Part shown: in pieces, positions 35,300-46,177 of the stretch
How positions within the stretch are numbered: position 1 is the stretch's first letter
Layout of the letters: each line of letters begins with the position of its first letter
DNA from: Eutypa lata
Taxonomy: Eukaryota; Ascomycota; Sordariomycetes; Xylariales; Diatrypaceae
Assembly: GCA_022661535.1 (NCBI GenBank)
Contig: JAKULF010000011.1
Span: 2,294,001-2,358,000, forward strand
Length of the DNA stretch: 64,000 nt
Direction of reading: 5' to 3'
Position numbers and translations under genes: made by a program
The notes under the pieces: model-generated
The model's input: only the letters and a program-made list of their open reading frames with translations
Database searches by the model: none
What the model was told of the DNA's origin: nothing

Positions 35300-37108
35300 A
35301 TGAAGCGTAGCAGGACCACGTGGAAGGGGATAAGGAAGCCGAAGAAGGGACCTTTTTCTCGGGGGTCGTCATCACTACCATCACCATCATCGTCCTTAGC
35401 ATCATCATCACCGCCAAGGACACCACTCTCAACATCACCATCATCACGACCATCAACCCCACCGTCGTCCCCACCATCCCCATCACTACCACCAGCAAAA
35501 CGCAGGGTAGTACAGGGAGATTACACATATCAGCCCCTTGCCAGCTCTTCTTCCATCCGGCTGATACGGATCTTGCCACACCTGGTCAAAGGGAACATTG
35601 CCTACACGATCCATCATTTCAGTGATGCCAGACATGTCAGATACAGCGCTCTCTCGTACCACTGGGGAGATCCATCCCCCACCCACGCCATCTACCTCGG
35701 GGAATCGCCAAGCCAGATGCACCTGCAACCGCTCCACGGCAGCCTCTGGAACTTTCTCTACTCCGTGTGGCAGAACAAGATGACTTCCACGTACATCTGG
35801 GTAGATGCCCTATGTCTAGACCAGAGTGACGCCAAAGAGGTCAGCCAGCAGGTGTCCCGCATGGGCGACATCTACGCCGAGGCCGAAGAAGTCATAATCT
35901 GGCTCGGGGACCTCGAGGCGGAAAGGGAGTCACGCCCGGCGATGACGCCCCCGGAAGACATGGAGGGGCGCCTTACGGTCCGGGAAGAGATGATCTACTG
36001 GATGGAGAAAGTGCCCGACCTGTTCCTGCCGTACTGGGAGCGCTCCTGGATAATACAGGAGTTCGCGCGGGCGCGGCGGATATGCGTCGCCCTGAACGGC
36101 GAGTACCTGACGCTGGACGACTACCTCAACCACTACATACGGTCGGACTACGTGCTCCACCCCCCGGCCCAGAAGGGGCGGCGGCACATGCTCCACAAGC
36201 TGCGGGAGGTGCGGGACGCCAACACGAAGCTGCCGCTGTGGCAGCTGGTCCTCCAGTTCCAGCGCGCGCGCGCCACGAAGCCCGCCGACCGGGTCTACGG
36301 GCTGCTGGGCCTGGCGGCGCCCAACCCGAACGGCACGTCGCCCGCGAAGCTCCTCGAGGTCGACTGCGAGAAGGAGCCGTCGGAGGTCTTCTGGGACGCG
36401 GCCTTCGAGTCCCGCGCCCCCTGGAACCAGCAGGACAGGGTGGTGGGCGCGCTCCAACACATGTTGGACCAGGATCCGAGGTCGGCGACCGACACCCTGG
36501 GAGCGTACGCCGTGGCGACGAGGACGTCGGCTCGGCACGCTAGGTGCGCGAGGATCACGCTGCAGGTGTGCCGGGCGTTCTCGTTCATGATGGAGCGCTT
36601 CGGGGCCGAGATGTGCCTCAGCACCTCCTCCGAGGACTTCAAGGCCGTCAGGCCGCGGTCCGCGTATCTGAGCGCGGCGCTGGTGGGCTGGGCCATCTCG
36701 CTGCACAAGGTCGACGAGGCGATGCACAGCAGCGAGTGGCGCGGGATTCGCGGTTCGTCTGGCAAGCCCTCCACCTCCGATGACCCGTCCCCGTGGTTCT
36801 GCCCCGTGCACAAGCCCCAGAACGATACGGTGGCCCAGGATTGGCAGCAGCTGGTGTTCAGGGCGACCTTCGCCCCGGGCCGCTACTTCAACCTGCTGCG
36901 GACGTGGAAGCTGGCCTGCCACGACCACGATTCCTCGCCGTCGCAGTGCGGTGGGGGTCAGCTCGCCTTCGAGGCCCCTGAGGCGGGCCTGCGTGTCATC
37001 TTGCTCGTCGGCAAGGGGGACGAGAGCTGGGGCCACTTGAAGCAGCACTTTCTTATCGTCCAGATCAAGAAGACACATATCGCGTCTGAGAAGTCGCCAT
37101 TCACTTAG
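35300..37108 (+). CDS. HET-domain (heterokaryon incompatibility) protein
   Basis: A single-exon gene of 602 aa from the ATG at 35300; the open frame extends upstream only through non-ATG codons. After a Ser/Pro/Thr-rich basic leader (residues 1-80), the HET domain begins near residue 113. It shows YSALSYHWGD, TYIWVDALCLDQSDAKEVSQ, MGDIYAEAEEVIIWLGD and the downstream YWERSWIIQEFARARR. HET domains are TIR-like and trigger cell death when genetically different hyphae fuse or NLR partners are activated; many are also of unknown role. The C-terminal half has no known domain. From about 35,900 the codons are very GC-rich at third positions, unlike neighbouring genes, and this creates a spurious 382-codon antisense frame. 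Confidence 0.9.
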   Translation: MKRSRTTWKGIRKPKKGPFSRGSSSLPSPSSSLASSSPPRTPLSTSPSSRPSTPPSSPPSPSLPPAKRRVVQGDYTYQPLASSSSIRLIRILPHLVKGNIAYTIHHFSDARHVRYSALSYHWGDPSPTHAIYLGESPSQMHLQPLHGSLWNFLYSVWQNKMTSTYIWVDALCLDQSDAKEVSQQVSRMGDIYAEAEEVIIWLGDLEAERESRPAMTPPEDMEGRLTVREEMIYWMEKVPDLFLPYWERSWIIQEFARARRICVALNGEYLTLDDYLNHYIRSDYVLHPPAQKGRRHMLHKLREVRDANTKLPLWQLVLQFQRARATKPADRVYGLLGLAAPNPNGTSPAKLLEVDCEKEPSEVFWDAAFESRAPWNQQDRVVGALQHMLDQDPRSATDTLGAYAVATRTSARHARCARITLQVCRAFSFMMERFGAEMCLSTSSEDFKAVRPRSAYLSAALVGWAISLHKVDEAMHSSEWRGIRGSSGKPSTSDDPSPWFCPVHKPQNDTVAQDWQQLVFRATFAPGRYFNLLRTWKLACHDHDSSPSQCGGGQLAFEAPEAGLRVILLVGKGDESWGHLKQHFLIVQIKKTHIASEKSPFT

Positions 37109-38038
37109 GTTTAGGTTTATGAAGGAATGAAAGAAACGAAGAAAATAACGGAACAGGTTGCTTGAGGTGATGGCTACCTACCCCTCCTCGAAAAGAACCT
37201 TGTCTACCTACTGGAGGTCTTTGGTAGGAGAAGGAGAAAAAATCTATTGTAACACTATAATGATATTGATGGCTTATGTTGGGATGTTTAAAGGATGCTT
37301 TGGAGACATGTATATTATTTACGATGGGTATTATGACGGGTCTGGAAGGATATTCTTCAAAAAATAAATAAATCGAGCCTACCTAGTTTGGGCTAGAGAA
37401 ACGTCTTGTCATTTTGGAACTCTTGTTGTGTGTCCTTATACCATCTGCTCTTCTCACAGGAACCCACGCAATAAGGCGTCTATAGACTTATTGTGGCAGC
37501 GCAACTTATACCTCTTAGTACAGGAGCTTTTGTCTCTCAAGACCGGCGCCATGTTGTTCAGAGTAAACCTAAAAAGGCTATCTGCCACAGCTAGAATGTA
37601 GAAGCCTAGGGACTTCCACTCACGCTGCTGATATCATTAATGATACGCTGCGTTTGTTTGATACTTATATTGTTCTTTAGTGCTATTACATCTCTTTATT
37701 GATTAAGCTAATTTCAAATTTCAATGTGATACGACCTTGCGCTCTCAAACGCCTAGATAGTATCTTCTTGCAATTTATATCCGTTCAGGAAGGACTAATC
37801 AGGTAAGGCCCAGGCGAGGCTTCTTGTCATTTAATAAGTTGATATCGTGACAATTTAACCTGGGCCTGTGAATGCCAATAACTAGTAAAGCTGTGGAATA
37901 ATTCAATCACTCCCAGTCTAGGCCCCTACATCATTCAGTAAGTAGCTCGTAGCTCAATATACATTCGAATTTAAAAACGTATCTTGTTTTTAAACCTTCA
38001 GTTGCTATAATTACAGTCCGAAGATATCAATACACACA
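37109..38038. other. Intergenic, 0.9 kb
   Basis: Convergent 3' flanks of the HET and GST genes. No recognisable gene; low-complexity AT-rich sequence only. Confidence 0.5.
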
Positions 38039-38919
38039 CTACTCAGCAAGTACATCATTGTCTTCATAGTACTGGTAGATGCCCCAACCATACTTCTGTC
38101 TTTTGTCGCTGGCAAGGTACTTCGCTATATTATCTCGAGACTTGACCGCCTCCCATAGCCCAAAGACTCGGTCGTATTTACCGGACTCCCTGGCTTGGTT
38201 CATTGCTCTGGGAAAGGTGAATTGCACCCCATCGATACACTACTCCGTGGTTCCGACCAGTTAGCGGCCGAAAGACCCGATGGGTGCGAAGCCACGCAAG
38301 TGGAGGTCGGGTAAGAATCTCGCGCAGTTAAGGGGGCACAAACCTGGAACAGGACCAAATCGGCGTAAGTAAATGTGCCTCCCATAAGCCATTGGCCCGG
38401 ATTGGGTATGTCGTTTTCCAGGCCCTCGGCGCTCTTCAGGACCTTCTGCCAGTACCCAAGGTGCTTAGGTAAGCGGGTCTTGATCCATTCCTTAGAGCGC
38501 CTGAGACTTTCTTCCTTCTGGTCTTCGTAATGCAGCTCAGCGGCGATCGGATGATGGGAATCATGCACTTCGTCGCCTAAACCGTCAAGCGCGGTGAGGG
38601 CCAGAGCATTCACCCGATAGGGATCGTTCTCTAACGAACCCGAAAGGCGGAGCTGACGGCCGAGATACATCAGGATGTTGGTGGTTTGCGATATGATCAG
38701 GTCGCCGTGCTTGAAGAGAGGAGGGGCATAATAAGGCGGATTCCCTTGTTCGCCCAGGTACTCGTCCGAAAGGTAGGCCGTCACTGCCTCGCAGCATTTA
38801 TCCATGGGCAAAGATGATGTGTCCTTGTAGGAAGCGCCGGCCTCCTCTAAGAGCAATCGGATATATTCCCCGCGGCCTGGAACGCCTGTATAGTAGATAA
38901 GCTCATAGGGTGCATCCAT
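38039..38919 (-). CDS. Glutathione S-transferase
   Basis: Two exons, 38919-38344 and 38239-38039, with a 104 nt intron (GTTTGT..GTAG), give 258 aa. The thioredoxin-like N-terminal domain starts ELIYYTGVPGRGEYIRLLLEEAG, and SQTTNILMYLGRQL carries the SQ glutathione-binding turn (usual S-Q/A-I-L). The helical C-terminal domain includes WLMGGTFTYADLVLFQCIDG across the splice and ends with a basic tail. The layout fits sigma/alpha-like fungal GSTs that conjugate glutathione to electrophiles, or act in detoxification of secondary metabolites. Tyr residues in LIYY are candidates for thiol activation. No targeting signal was seen. Confidence 0.88.
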
Positions 38920-39759
38920 GATGATTGTGGTTTCGTAGAGGATATTTCAAAGCGTTGGTGTTTTCTCTTCCAGTGGACCTAGAAATGAAACTTGCAGTAT
39001 ATCAATAGTTAAAGAGGTAAATTACTAGGTGCCTAGGGGCTTGGTCGTAGGATATATTGTCAAATCAACGTCCGTATACAAAGTGAGGGGTAACTTAATC
39101 CTCTATAGGTAGGTAAAGGAGTCGGGCAGCGGCCGCCAGTGACATGTCGCAGTATCTTAGTCACACATTACATGCACATAATAACATGCACGTGGTAAAT
39201 GCAAACACATGTAGTAAGCTATATTTAAGTATGGGTTTTTCGCAACTTCGACGGTTGCATAACAACACTGCGATGCACCCATTCTTGTGATCTTATCTCT
39301 CAAGGGGGTAAGGTAACCCTGCAGTCCTAGCGTTCGTACTTTCTTCGCTTCTTAATCCCAAAACAATATACTTGGGACAGCCCATAAAAGGAAGTAATGA
39401 GGTATGTGAAGGTAGATAGCGAATAGTAATTAAAGTAGAAACCGACCGGATAATATTGGCGGATAACTCGACAATGCTAACAGCATTCCGTTGGAGTCGA
39501 TAAATGCTAGATAGGGTTGTATAAAAGGTAATAATAATGAGATTTCTACACGCACATTACTAGGAATACCTGAATGTAGGATGGATTATTATTACAGCTA
39601 CGGTGATTCTGCTCATGTGCCATGCCATAAATACGATTCCATATTTTTATTTACAGGACAAAGGTAGCAGGTACCGATATGAAGCCGGATTTGAGTTAAG
39701 TTCTCCATTTAGGCATGATCTTCGGTTATGATTGGTTCCTTTCCATTCTAGCTGATAGG
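38920..39759. other. Intergenic, 0.8 kb
   Basis: Promoter side of the GST gene. I see no gene or repeat that I can name. Confidence 0.5.
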
Positions 39760-40060
39760 TGGTGCATTGTAACAATCTCCAGTGCGCCGGCTCTGTCTTG
39801 GTAGACGTCTACTCCCATCTTGCCCTTGGTGTTCCGCAGTCGGATGTTCAATCCGGTCATCTTGAAGAGCCTGAAAGTCCCTGCCGTCTCGCTGTCCCCC
39901 TCGAGCGCGAGTACATATAGAACTATACTCACGGACCCGTTAGTGCCGTCACATCTGGTTCCACCTGGAGGAGCACCTGAACAGACTTGTGATAGTCGTG
40001 ATGACTTGCTCCACAGAGCGGCGTGTCGCCTACCTGTTCGTGTTACTTCTGTTGGTTTCA
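39760..40060 (-). pseudogene. Detached ankyrin-repeat fragment
   Basis: On the minus strand an ankyrin unit reads GDTPLCGASHHDYHKSVQVL followed by LQVEPDVTALTG (about 40035-39940). A later segment in another frame, NIRLRNTKGKMGVDVYQ (about 39850-39800), fits the end of a further unit. The two are interrupted by a GTGAGT that could be an intron donor. The fragment lies just downstream of the stop codon of the NACHT-ankyrin gene and may be its former 3' end or a piece of another copy. No complete gene can be built. Confidence 0.5.
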
Positions 40061-40161
40061 TTCTGGAATTGCTACCTTTTGGATTATACGCGTTTGTAAT
40101 GAGATAGCTAATTCGTGGCAAAAGTAGTCACTTCCTCCCAACACCTATTATCGAAAGCTTG

Positions 40162-42470
40162 CTAGCGCGCACCCGCCTGCTGCAGCGTCGTGACAACATA
40201 TGTATGGCCGCCTTCTTCAGCTGCTTGTAATGCAGTTCGACCACTATAGTCAGCAGCAGCCCCATTCACGTCGGCATTAGCTATTAGAAGCCTCTCGACA
40301 ATTTCCAGATGGCCGCCTTCTGCGGCTGCTTGTAATGCAGTACGGCCATTATACTTCGCAGCAGCAGCGGCATTTACGTCGGCTTTGGCTGTGAGAAGCC
40401 TTTCGACAATCTCCAGATGACTGCCTTCTGCGGCTGCTTGTAAGGCAGTACGACCGTTATCCTGATAAGCAGCAGCATTTACGTCAGCTTTGGCTGCGAG
40501 AAGCCTCTCGATCCTATCCCGATGGCCGCCACTTGCAGCTCCTTTGAACAAGCCATCCACTTCTCTATTGAATTTTTGGCTCTCTACCAGTAGGTTTAAT
40601 AACTTGACATCGCCTTGAACATTCGTGGTTTGGAGAATCAAACTCCTCATTCTGCCTAAGAGCATATCGGATGAAATGATAAGTCCTAATAGCGCATAAT
40701 GGTGGTGGTGGTGGGCCCATTCGAGAAGAGCAGGGTCATTAACGTGAAGTTTATCTTGTTCCCACGGCTTTGTTGCTAAGTCGTGGCCGTGGAGAATCAT
40801 ACTCTTCCATGAATTCCATGTCTCAGATTTACCGTCCCGGAAATTACTCGTGTGTATAATCCAGTTCGTTGATGCGTATTTCAGGAATGGATGTCCAATA
40901 TAAAGCTTGGTCGAACCGTCGGTGTTTGAGTTGACAATGGATGTAAGGTTAATAGGTTGCGATGATGTGTTTAACCTAGACCTTGTGCGAAAGGCAAAAA
41001 TCTTTCCTGATCGTCTGCCTGTAGCTGCTGCTATGTTTTTCGGGTCAGGTAGGAGTACTGGCTTTTGCCGTTGACTAATCGTGGTCTTGAAGTCGTTAAA
41101 GTTGAGGTAAGTAACGCATATCTCGCCAATACGATGGTCGGCATCCTAAACATTAAGATGAAATGGAGATAAGTCGGGACTGCAGGGCGTGTTGAGCAGG
41201 AATTTTCTAACTGTATGAGGTTCTCGCACCATGAAGTGATGTTTTGCATGTTATTATGAAGGCGGCCTGGCATCGTGTATTGCTGACCAATCTCAATAGC
41301 AATCGCTCCCCGGAGCTCATCGAGATATAATAGTCGTTTCGATGCTGCAATCCATATAAATACCCGTTGAGCTGCCTTCCCATGGCCTTGAGAGGAGATA
41401 CGACGTAACGCTCGGCAGAATGTTTCGGTCAAGTTTCGGGGAAGGTTCTTTATAATGTGACGAATATCGTCATCGCATAGCTGTAAACAGATATCAGGGA
41501 TCTGTAAAACAACCCAAAGGAACCTAGGAAATCAGTTAATAAACGTACGAATAGAGAAGGTGGATAAAACGCTTACATTCCATCGGCGCCTTGTAACTAT
41601 CAACGCCTGCTTAATTTCCGCGATAAGATTAGGATCTCCAACCTCGAGGTCCCCATTTTCTATGCACTTCTGAATCATACCATTAACGTATGCGGGAATG
41701 TCATTTCGAGCGTCTGAATTGGCCATTGAAATGTGTCTGTAGCTCAGAAAGTGCTTTTGCACATCTCCTGCAAGGCTGTCTCGGCTAGCTATGAACACCT
41801 TCGTATCCTCGACTTGGGCAACTATAGATGAAAGCGCCCTCAAGAGTTCGACACGGTTTTGTTTGTCGCACTCATCCAAGCCATCGATTACGATGTAGGA
41901 GGTTTTGGATGCGTTGGTAACCATGCCAAACAGTTGGACGATGTCGTCCAGTTCGCTGTAAGGATTTAGTTTTCGAAGCGACTCTTCTATCTCATTGGAC
42001 AGTTGAGTTGGCTCCGGTAGTCTCTGTCGAACAAGGGACCTCATAATACACTTAACATTCAATGACTCCTGGTCATCCGATTGTATAAAGAAGAAAGAAA
42101 TAAAGCAGGCTGAACGCCCCTTTTCGAGTAAAATGGAATCAATTACACTTGCGCTGTTAACTGTCAGTTATGTGTCATTACATGAGAAGTTAGATAGCAC
42201 CTGCGTTGTGATAGTTTGCCTGAACCGACTGAGGCTGTTAGGATCTAAAATCAAAGTAGATTCCGGCGTTGACTTACTCTTGCCTGAGCACCAGAGCAAA
42301 GGTGAGACACCCTTATCAAGCCATTGCCTGAATTCTGGTCTACAGAAAATCCAGCTGGCGGTATCACCGAAACGTTTTCGTTGACTCTGCTTAAACACTC
42401 TCAGGTAGTCATAAGTAGAAAGCACATTCAGAAGCTGTTGCCTCTGAGCCACTATCCTGCAGATTAGCAA
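40162..42470 (-). pseudogene. NACHT-ankyrin NLR-like gene, broken
   Basis: Reading order on the minus strand: LLNVLSTYDYL and RFGDTASWIFCRPEFRQWL before the NTPase; LLWCSGKIGSGK, with GSGK on a 28 nt exon (42228-42201) between 49 and 47 nt introns; SACFISFFFIQSDDQESL; Walker B SYIVIDGLDECDK; TKVFIASRD; then DGMFLWVVLQI and LPRNLTETFCRALRRI. After a gap come ADHRIGEICVTYLNFNDF and at least three ankyrin units (GRTALQAAAEGGHLEIVERL) with nearly identical sequence. Lesions: a frame change near 41,595 just before the 41,575-41,530 intron; a deletion plus frame change near 41,215 (ENL joined to HTVRKFLLNTP); and a TAG at 41148-41146. The residue after the P-loop Lys is Leu instead of Thr/Ser. Intact relatives are cytosolic NLR-like signalling ATPases. 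No N-terminal effector domain was found upstream. Confidence 0.8.
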
Positions 42471-42668
42471 GGACCCTTATTCTTTAATAGACATACGTAC
42501 GCGCTCGTTGCTTTTGTCTTTGCAGGCGCCATTCAGTAATATTATAACCTCTGTCAAGATTCAGCCATTATACATGTCGCTACATGGGCTTTTCATTTTA
42601 AGCGCCCCGGCAGAGGTTGCACTCACAAAGTAGTTTCAGGTGAACGTGGCGAATGTGAACCCTGCGAT

Positions 42669-43155
42669 TTGCACTTTCGTGTCTCACTAGATGTTCCCGG
42701 GCGCGTCAGCACGGAGCCTGCAGATGGAGTGCAGCACGACACGGTCTCGCCCTCAGGAGTCACTTCTTTGAAAGGCTGCATGCAAGACGTGGGCGATATG
42801 GATGAGCTTTTCAAGAAAAAACTGCCTGATATTAGGATCCATATTTCATAGCAAGTGAGACGAAGCCAGTATCTAGTCGATCTGTCGAGGAGAGTCAAGT
42901 CTTATCTACACACAGCAATGTGACATCCACCTTTGACTGGGTAGTTTCTCAGGGTATGCCCGGATATTTCGCTTATATTCACTACTCGGGTCATGGGACA
43001 ACGATCGCGCCTTCTCGTTTATTTTCCACCAATTCCACTGGAGATCTAGCTTTTGTACTTCTCGAAGGTGCAGATGGGGCCCAGGTCTGGTGCCTTCGTG
43101 GCTTATTAGATCTGGCATCATGGCATAATCAAAATGGTAGCATTATTCAAATTTG
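42669..43155 (+). pseudogene. Caspase-like (peptidase C14) fragment
   Basis: Plus-strand fragments in two frames match the first half of the fungal caspase-like domain: SLKGCMQDVGDMDELFKKKL (about 42765-42825), then, after a -1 frame change near 42,846, ASETKPVSSRSVEESQVLST and the catalytic-His strand YFAYIHYSGHGTT (42965-43010), followed by STGDLAFVLLEGADG. The strand and loop carrying the catalytic Cys (usually DCCFSG-like) do not follow: the frame ends in a TGA about 50 codons later. The domain is therefore incomplete. Its start faces the NACHT gene 0.2 kb away. Confidence 0.65.
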
Positions 43156-43194
43156 ACAATTGATAATTCCCACAGGTTGGCCCGGTCTATCCTC

Positions 43195-44137
43195 TCATTC
43201 CCTGGTCGCGTTAGCTGCACTTACGCTAGTGTCCCTCCACTGTGGTTGATTGCCAATATACCACGTAATGCAATCGCGATAAAAGCCGCCGCCCTGTTTC
43301 CACAACTCGTGCGCCTTCACCAGATCACCTGCGAGTTTACACATTAGCCGGGAGAGGTCGAAAGAAAATTGGTAGGTTAAAGGGAGCAAGGCAAAATCAC
43401 TTACACTCATCAACGGGCACCATCAACCTCTCTTTGCACGTGGTCGGGAACGAGTCGGCCGTGACGTCGATTTCCGGGCAGTCGCTCGCGTCGTCGTTCC
43501 AGCCGGCCGAAACGATCTGGCCGTTGTGCACGGACTCTAGGTAGCCTGGGTTCACGCCGGCAGCGGCGGTCGAGTCGCAGAACTCGCCCACGGCCTGCAC
43601 CATGTCGTCGCGCGTGGCGTACCACTTCTCGTCGCCGACGTCGTGTGCGGGCTGGCACTGCAGCTGTCCCTGGGCCGTGTGCAACTCGCGGGGTGTCCCG
43701 AGCTTGCCGCTGGCCTCCCGCCGCTGGCCCTTGGTCACCGTGAACGCCGCCGTCTTGGGGTGGAAGGCCTTGATGACCGCCTCGGGCGCGTACGTGGTGA
43801 AGTTGCCGTGGTCGCCCGTACGAGGGGTCGTCGGCGCACGTCGCCGGATCGTATTGGTCCAGCACTTCGTCCGCTGACATGGTTGGTGGCGAGTCGTTGC
43901 CGTTTATTGTGAAAAACCAGATGTCCGGGTCGTCCAGGGTCTCCTTTCCTTCCTCGCAGAACCGGTGCCCCTCGTAGGTGTCAAAGTCGAACTCGTCTGT
44001 GAACCACATGCGGTTCGCCTCCCAACCGGGATGGTTTCCGTCCTGCCGGTCGTCTGAATACCGCTGGATTATCTATTTCATCTCGTCGCGGACACTTTCT
44101 GCGAGAAAGCTGAGCGCGGGTATTCCAAACTTCCAAC
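43195..44137 (-). pseudogene. SGNH/GDSL-type esterase, C-terminal part, broken
   Basis: The minus strand reads GIPALSFLAESVRDEMK, then an in-frame TAG (about 44087), then IIQRYSDDRQDGNHPGWEAN, FDFDTYEGHRFCEEG, DPDIWFFTINGND and YDPATCADDPSYG. At a CCC tract (about 43814-43820) the frame changes, and the sequence continues DHGNFTTYAPEAVIKAFHPK, with the catalytic His typical of the family, through EKWYATRDDMVQAVGEFCD to VPVDEC. A 68 nt intron (GTAAGT..CGCAG) then leads to a last exon ending at 43195. The nucleophile GDS block is not found. One stop and one frame change break an otherwise well preserved gene. Fungal members are secreted esterases. Confidence 0.65.
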
Positions 44138-44595
44138 AGTATAGCTTCTAGTTGAAGGGTCTTAACTGGAACTACTTTACAGTTAGTAACACATTCATTA
44201 ATGATCCCTACTACGTTATGCCATTAGAAAAAACTCCTAAACGACACTTTTCCTACTCAAATGACGGGGATCTACACTAATCCTAAGGATTTCCTAGCCG
44301 GAAAAGGATTTGCCGGGTTTCATGGAGTTCTGGAGGTGAAGTTGGTGATTACACAAAGTGGCTGTGAGGAGTCGAGTCAACGCTGGTTGACGGTTGGCTG
44401 CCCCCCCCACAATAGCAAAACCCCCGGAAAGGGTGATGCTTTAGTGCATGACATAACTACATCATACGTGGATGCAACATCCCTTCAATTACTTAAATAC
44501 AGTGCACCCAGTCCAATCAATAATAACTGCAGTCAATTTTATATAGACTGCAGCGACTATCTCACCTTCACCTAGTGATCCATATATCAATCAAG
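44138..44595. other. Intergenic, 0.46 kb
   Basis: Between the hydrolase relic and the cupin gene, presumably holding the cupin promoter. The open frame 44261-44575 shows no family features. Confidence 0.45.
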
Positions 44596-45414
44596 ATGCA
44601 TCGGACGGACACCACAAACTTCATCTCATTTGAACTCTCCTCCTTGGGTGTAGCGACATTCATCTTTCCCTCATCCTCCGCAGAATGCTCGAGCGCAAGT
44701 CAAATTCGCATCGTCATCCCGCCACGGAGCGTATGGAGGATGCCTCCCCACTGGCACCCTTCGGAAAGCCGCACCGCCGCTTCGCAGCCACGAGCCACGC
44801 TAGGCTGCGAGCGCATAACCTGCGTATCGGGGCGGCTACGGGTCTACGTTGCCCAAGGACTAAGGGGAAGCTATGACAAGGTCGGATCCGAAGGCATGAG
44901 CGTGAAGTTCGCGCCGGGCCAGCGCGTCGCTTGGAACCGGGCCAGCAACGATGACAAGACCGCCCTGGAGGTAGACCTGGTGGCTGACCCCATGCTGTGG
45001 CGTAACTACTGCAGCGCCGTACTCGACAGAGACATCTTCCCGCGGCTGTCTTCCACGCCGTGGTGGGTGAAAGCCCTCTTCGCTATTCTCACTCCAGTAC
45101 CACGCTGGCGAGAAGGACTCTTGAGTGTTATGCTCTGGATTCAGCTCCAAACCATTTATACTGCCCACGACTTCCATGTTCCCTATGGCTACGTGCCGGT
45201 GACCTGGCCATGGATATATCAGCCGTTTGGAGGTCGAGCACCGGGCTGGGCAAGGAGGCTAGAGCTACGGAGCTTGTATCTGATTGCTTGGGTGGTGATG
45301 AGAACGGCTTATTTGATCGGGACGTTGCTTCTGGGGATGAAGGGGGAATATTCCGAGTATACCCCAAGTGAAATACCTGGCGATGAGAAGAAGACCTTGA
45401 CGGCACCAGCTTAA
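44596..45414 (+). CDS. Cupin-fold protein with C-terminal membrane segments
   Basis: 272 aa from the ATG at 44596. The cupin motif 1 is present as PPHWH followed by CERITCVSGRLRVY; the HxH pair, Glu and Gly are kept, but about 17 residues (usually 3-4) separate HWH from the Glu. The second half (SAVLDRDIFPRLSSTPWWVK, ALFAILTPVPRW, LLSVMLWIQLQTIYTAHDF, RSLYLIAWVVMRTAYLIGTL) is hydrophobic, with helices that probably sit in a membrane. I know fungal hypothetical proteins of this layout, some near secondary-metabolite genes, but no proven reaction. The single-exon frame is clean. Confidence 0.65.
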   Translation: MHRTDTTNFISFELSSLGVATFIFPSSSAECSSASQIRIVIPPRSVWRMPPHWHPSESRTAASQPRATLGCERITCVSGRLRVYVAQGLRGSYDKVGSEGMSVKFAPGQRVAWNRASNDDKTALEVDLVADPMLWRNYCSAVLDRDIFPRLSSTPWWVKALFAILTPVPRWREGLLSVMLWIQLQTIYTAHDFHVPYGYVPVTWPWIYQPFGGRAPGWARRLELRSLYLIAWVVMRTAYLIGTLLLGMKGEYSEYTPSEIPGDEKKTLTAPA

Positions 45415-46177
45415 CCCCGAATCAAGCTGACCCTGCAGATACTCGCTGGGATGGCATTGTCTTGTGGCAGGAATGGGGAGTACCAAAAATGTTGCCTAAT
45501 GTTGCCTATACCTGATGATTAGTGCCAGGGTTGAAAGCAACGCAATCTGGTCCACCCAGTGGACCATATACTGCGCAATCCTGGCGCTTCATCCACCCAT
45601 TCGTACTTATGAAATCTTACAACGAAGCAACATTAAGTAATAACAAGTAATAATAAATGCTTTAAAAAGATAATTAATCGCTAAAATCACTTAAAATAAA
45701 AGTACACCTTTAAATGACAACATGATTTTGTTTAATATTTTACAGGTTCGGGTTAAATAATGTCTATTTGCTTGCAATAATAAAACGAATAAATTAACTC
45801 TACTAACAAAAAGACTCCGGTCTAGACAGCAGTCCACCAGCCAAAGTGCTGCTGATATTGGGTGTGTTTGTCATTGGCTGTCATGTTGATAATCTGGCAT
45901 CAAATGCGCGTGGCGCCAGACCCATGCCCGATATATTGGTCTCCGCCAATGTGCTCTTGTTCTCAGGTGAGATGAAGAAGCCCTTCGGAATGCTTTGGGA
46001 TCGGTGGCTTTCTTCCGTGTACAACGCCACCGTGCACTAGGGCATTGTCCCCGAAGATGTTAAATTGCTAGAAGCGCCTAGTTATGGCGGTTTTCTGACT
46101 ACCTGGCTAAGTAGATCTCTGTTCGAACATGTCTACACATTTATATCTTTTTGCAGCTTCATAATTGAATTTTCAAC
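45415..46177. other. Intergenic, 0.76 kb, partly AT-rich
   Basis: An AT-rich stretch (about 45630-45810) may be lightly RIP-affected. The 64-codon frame 45846-46040 has no recognisable content. Confidence 0.45.

Noticed and set aside
35930..37078. 382-codon open frame on the minus strand
   Set aside because: It lies wholly antisense to the HET gene, is Arg/Leu/Gly-rich, and is explained by the high GC3 of the real gene.
44261..44575. 104-codon frame upstream of the cupin gene
   Set aside because: No recognisable motif; it lies in the likely promoter of the next gene.
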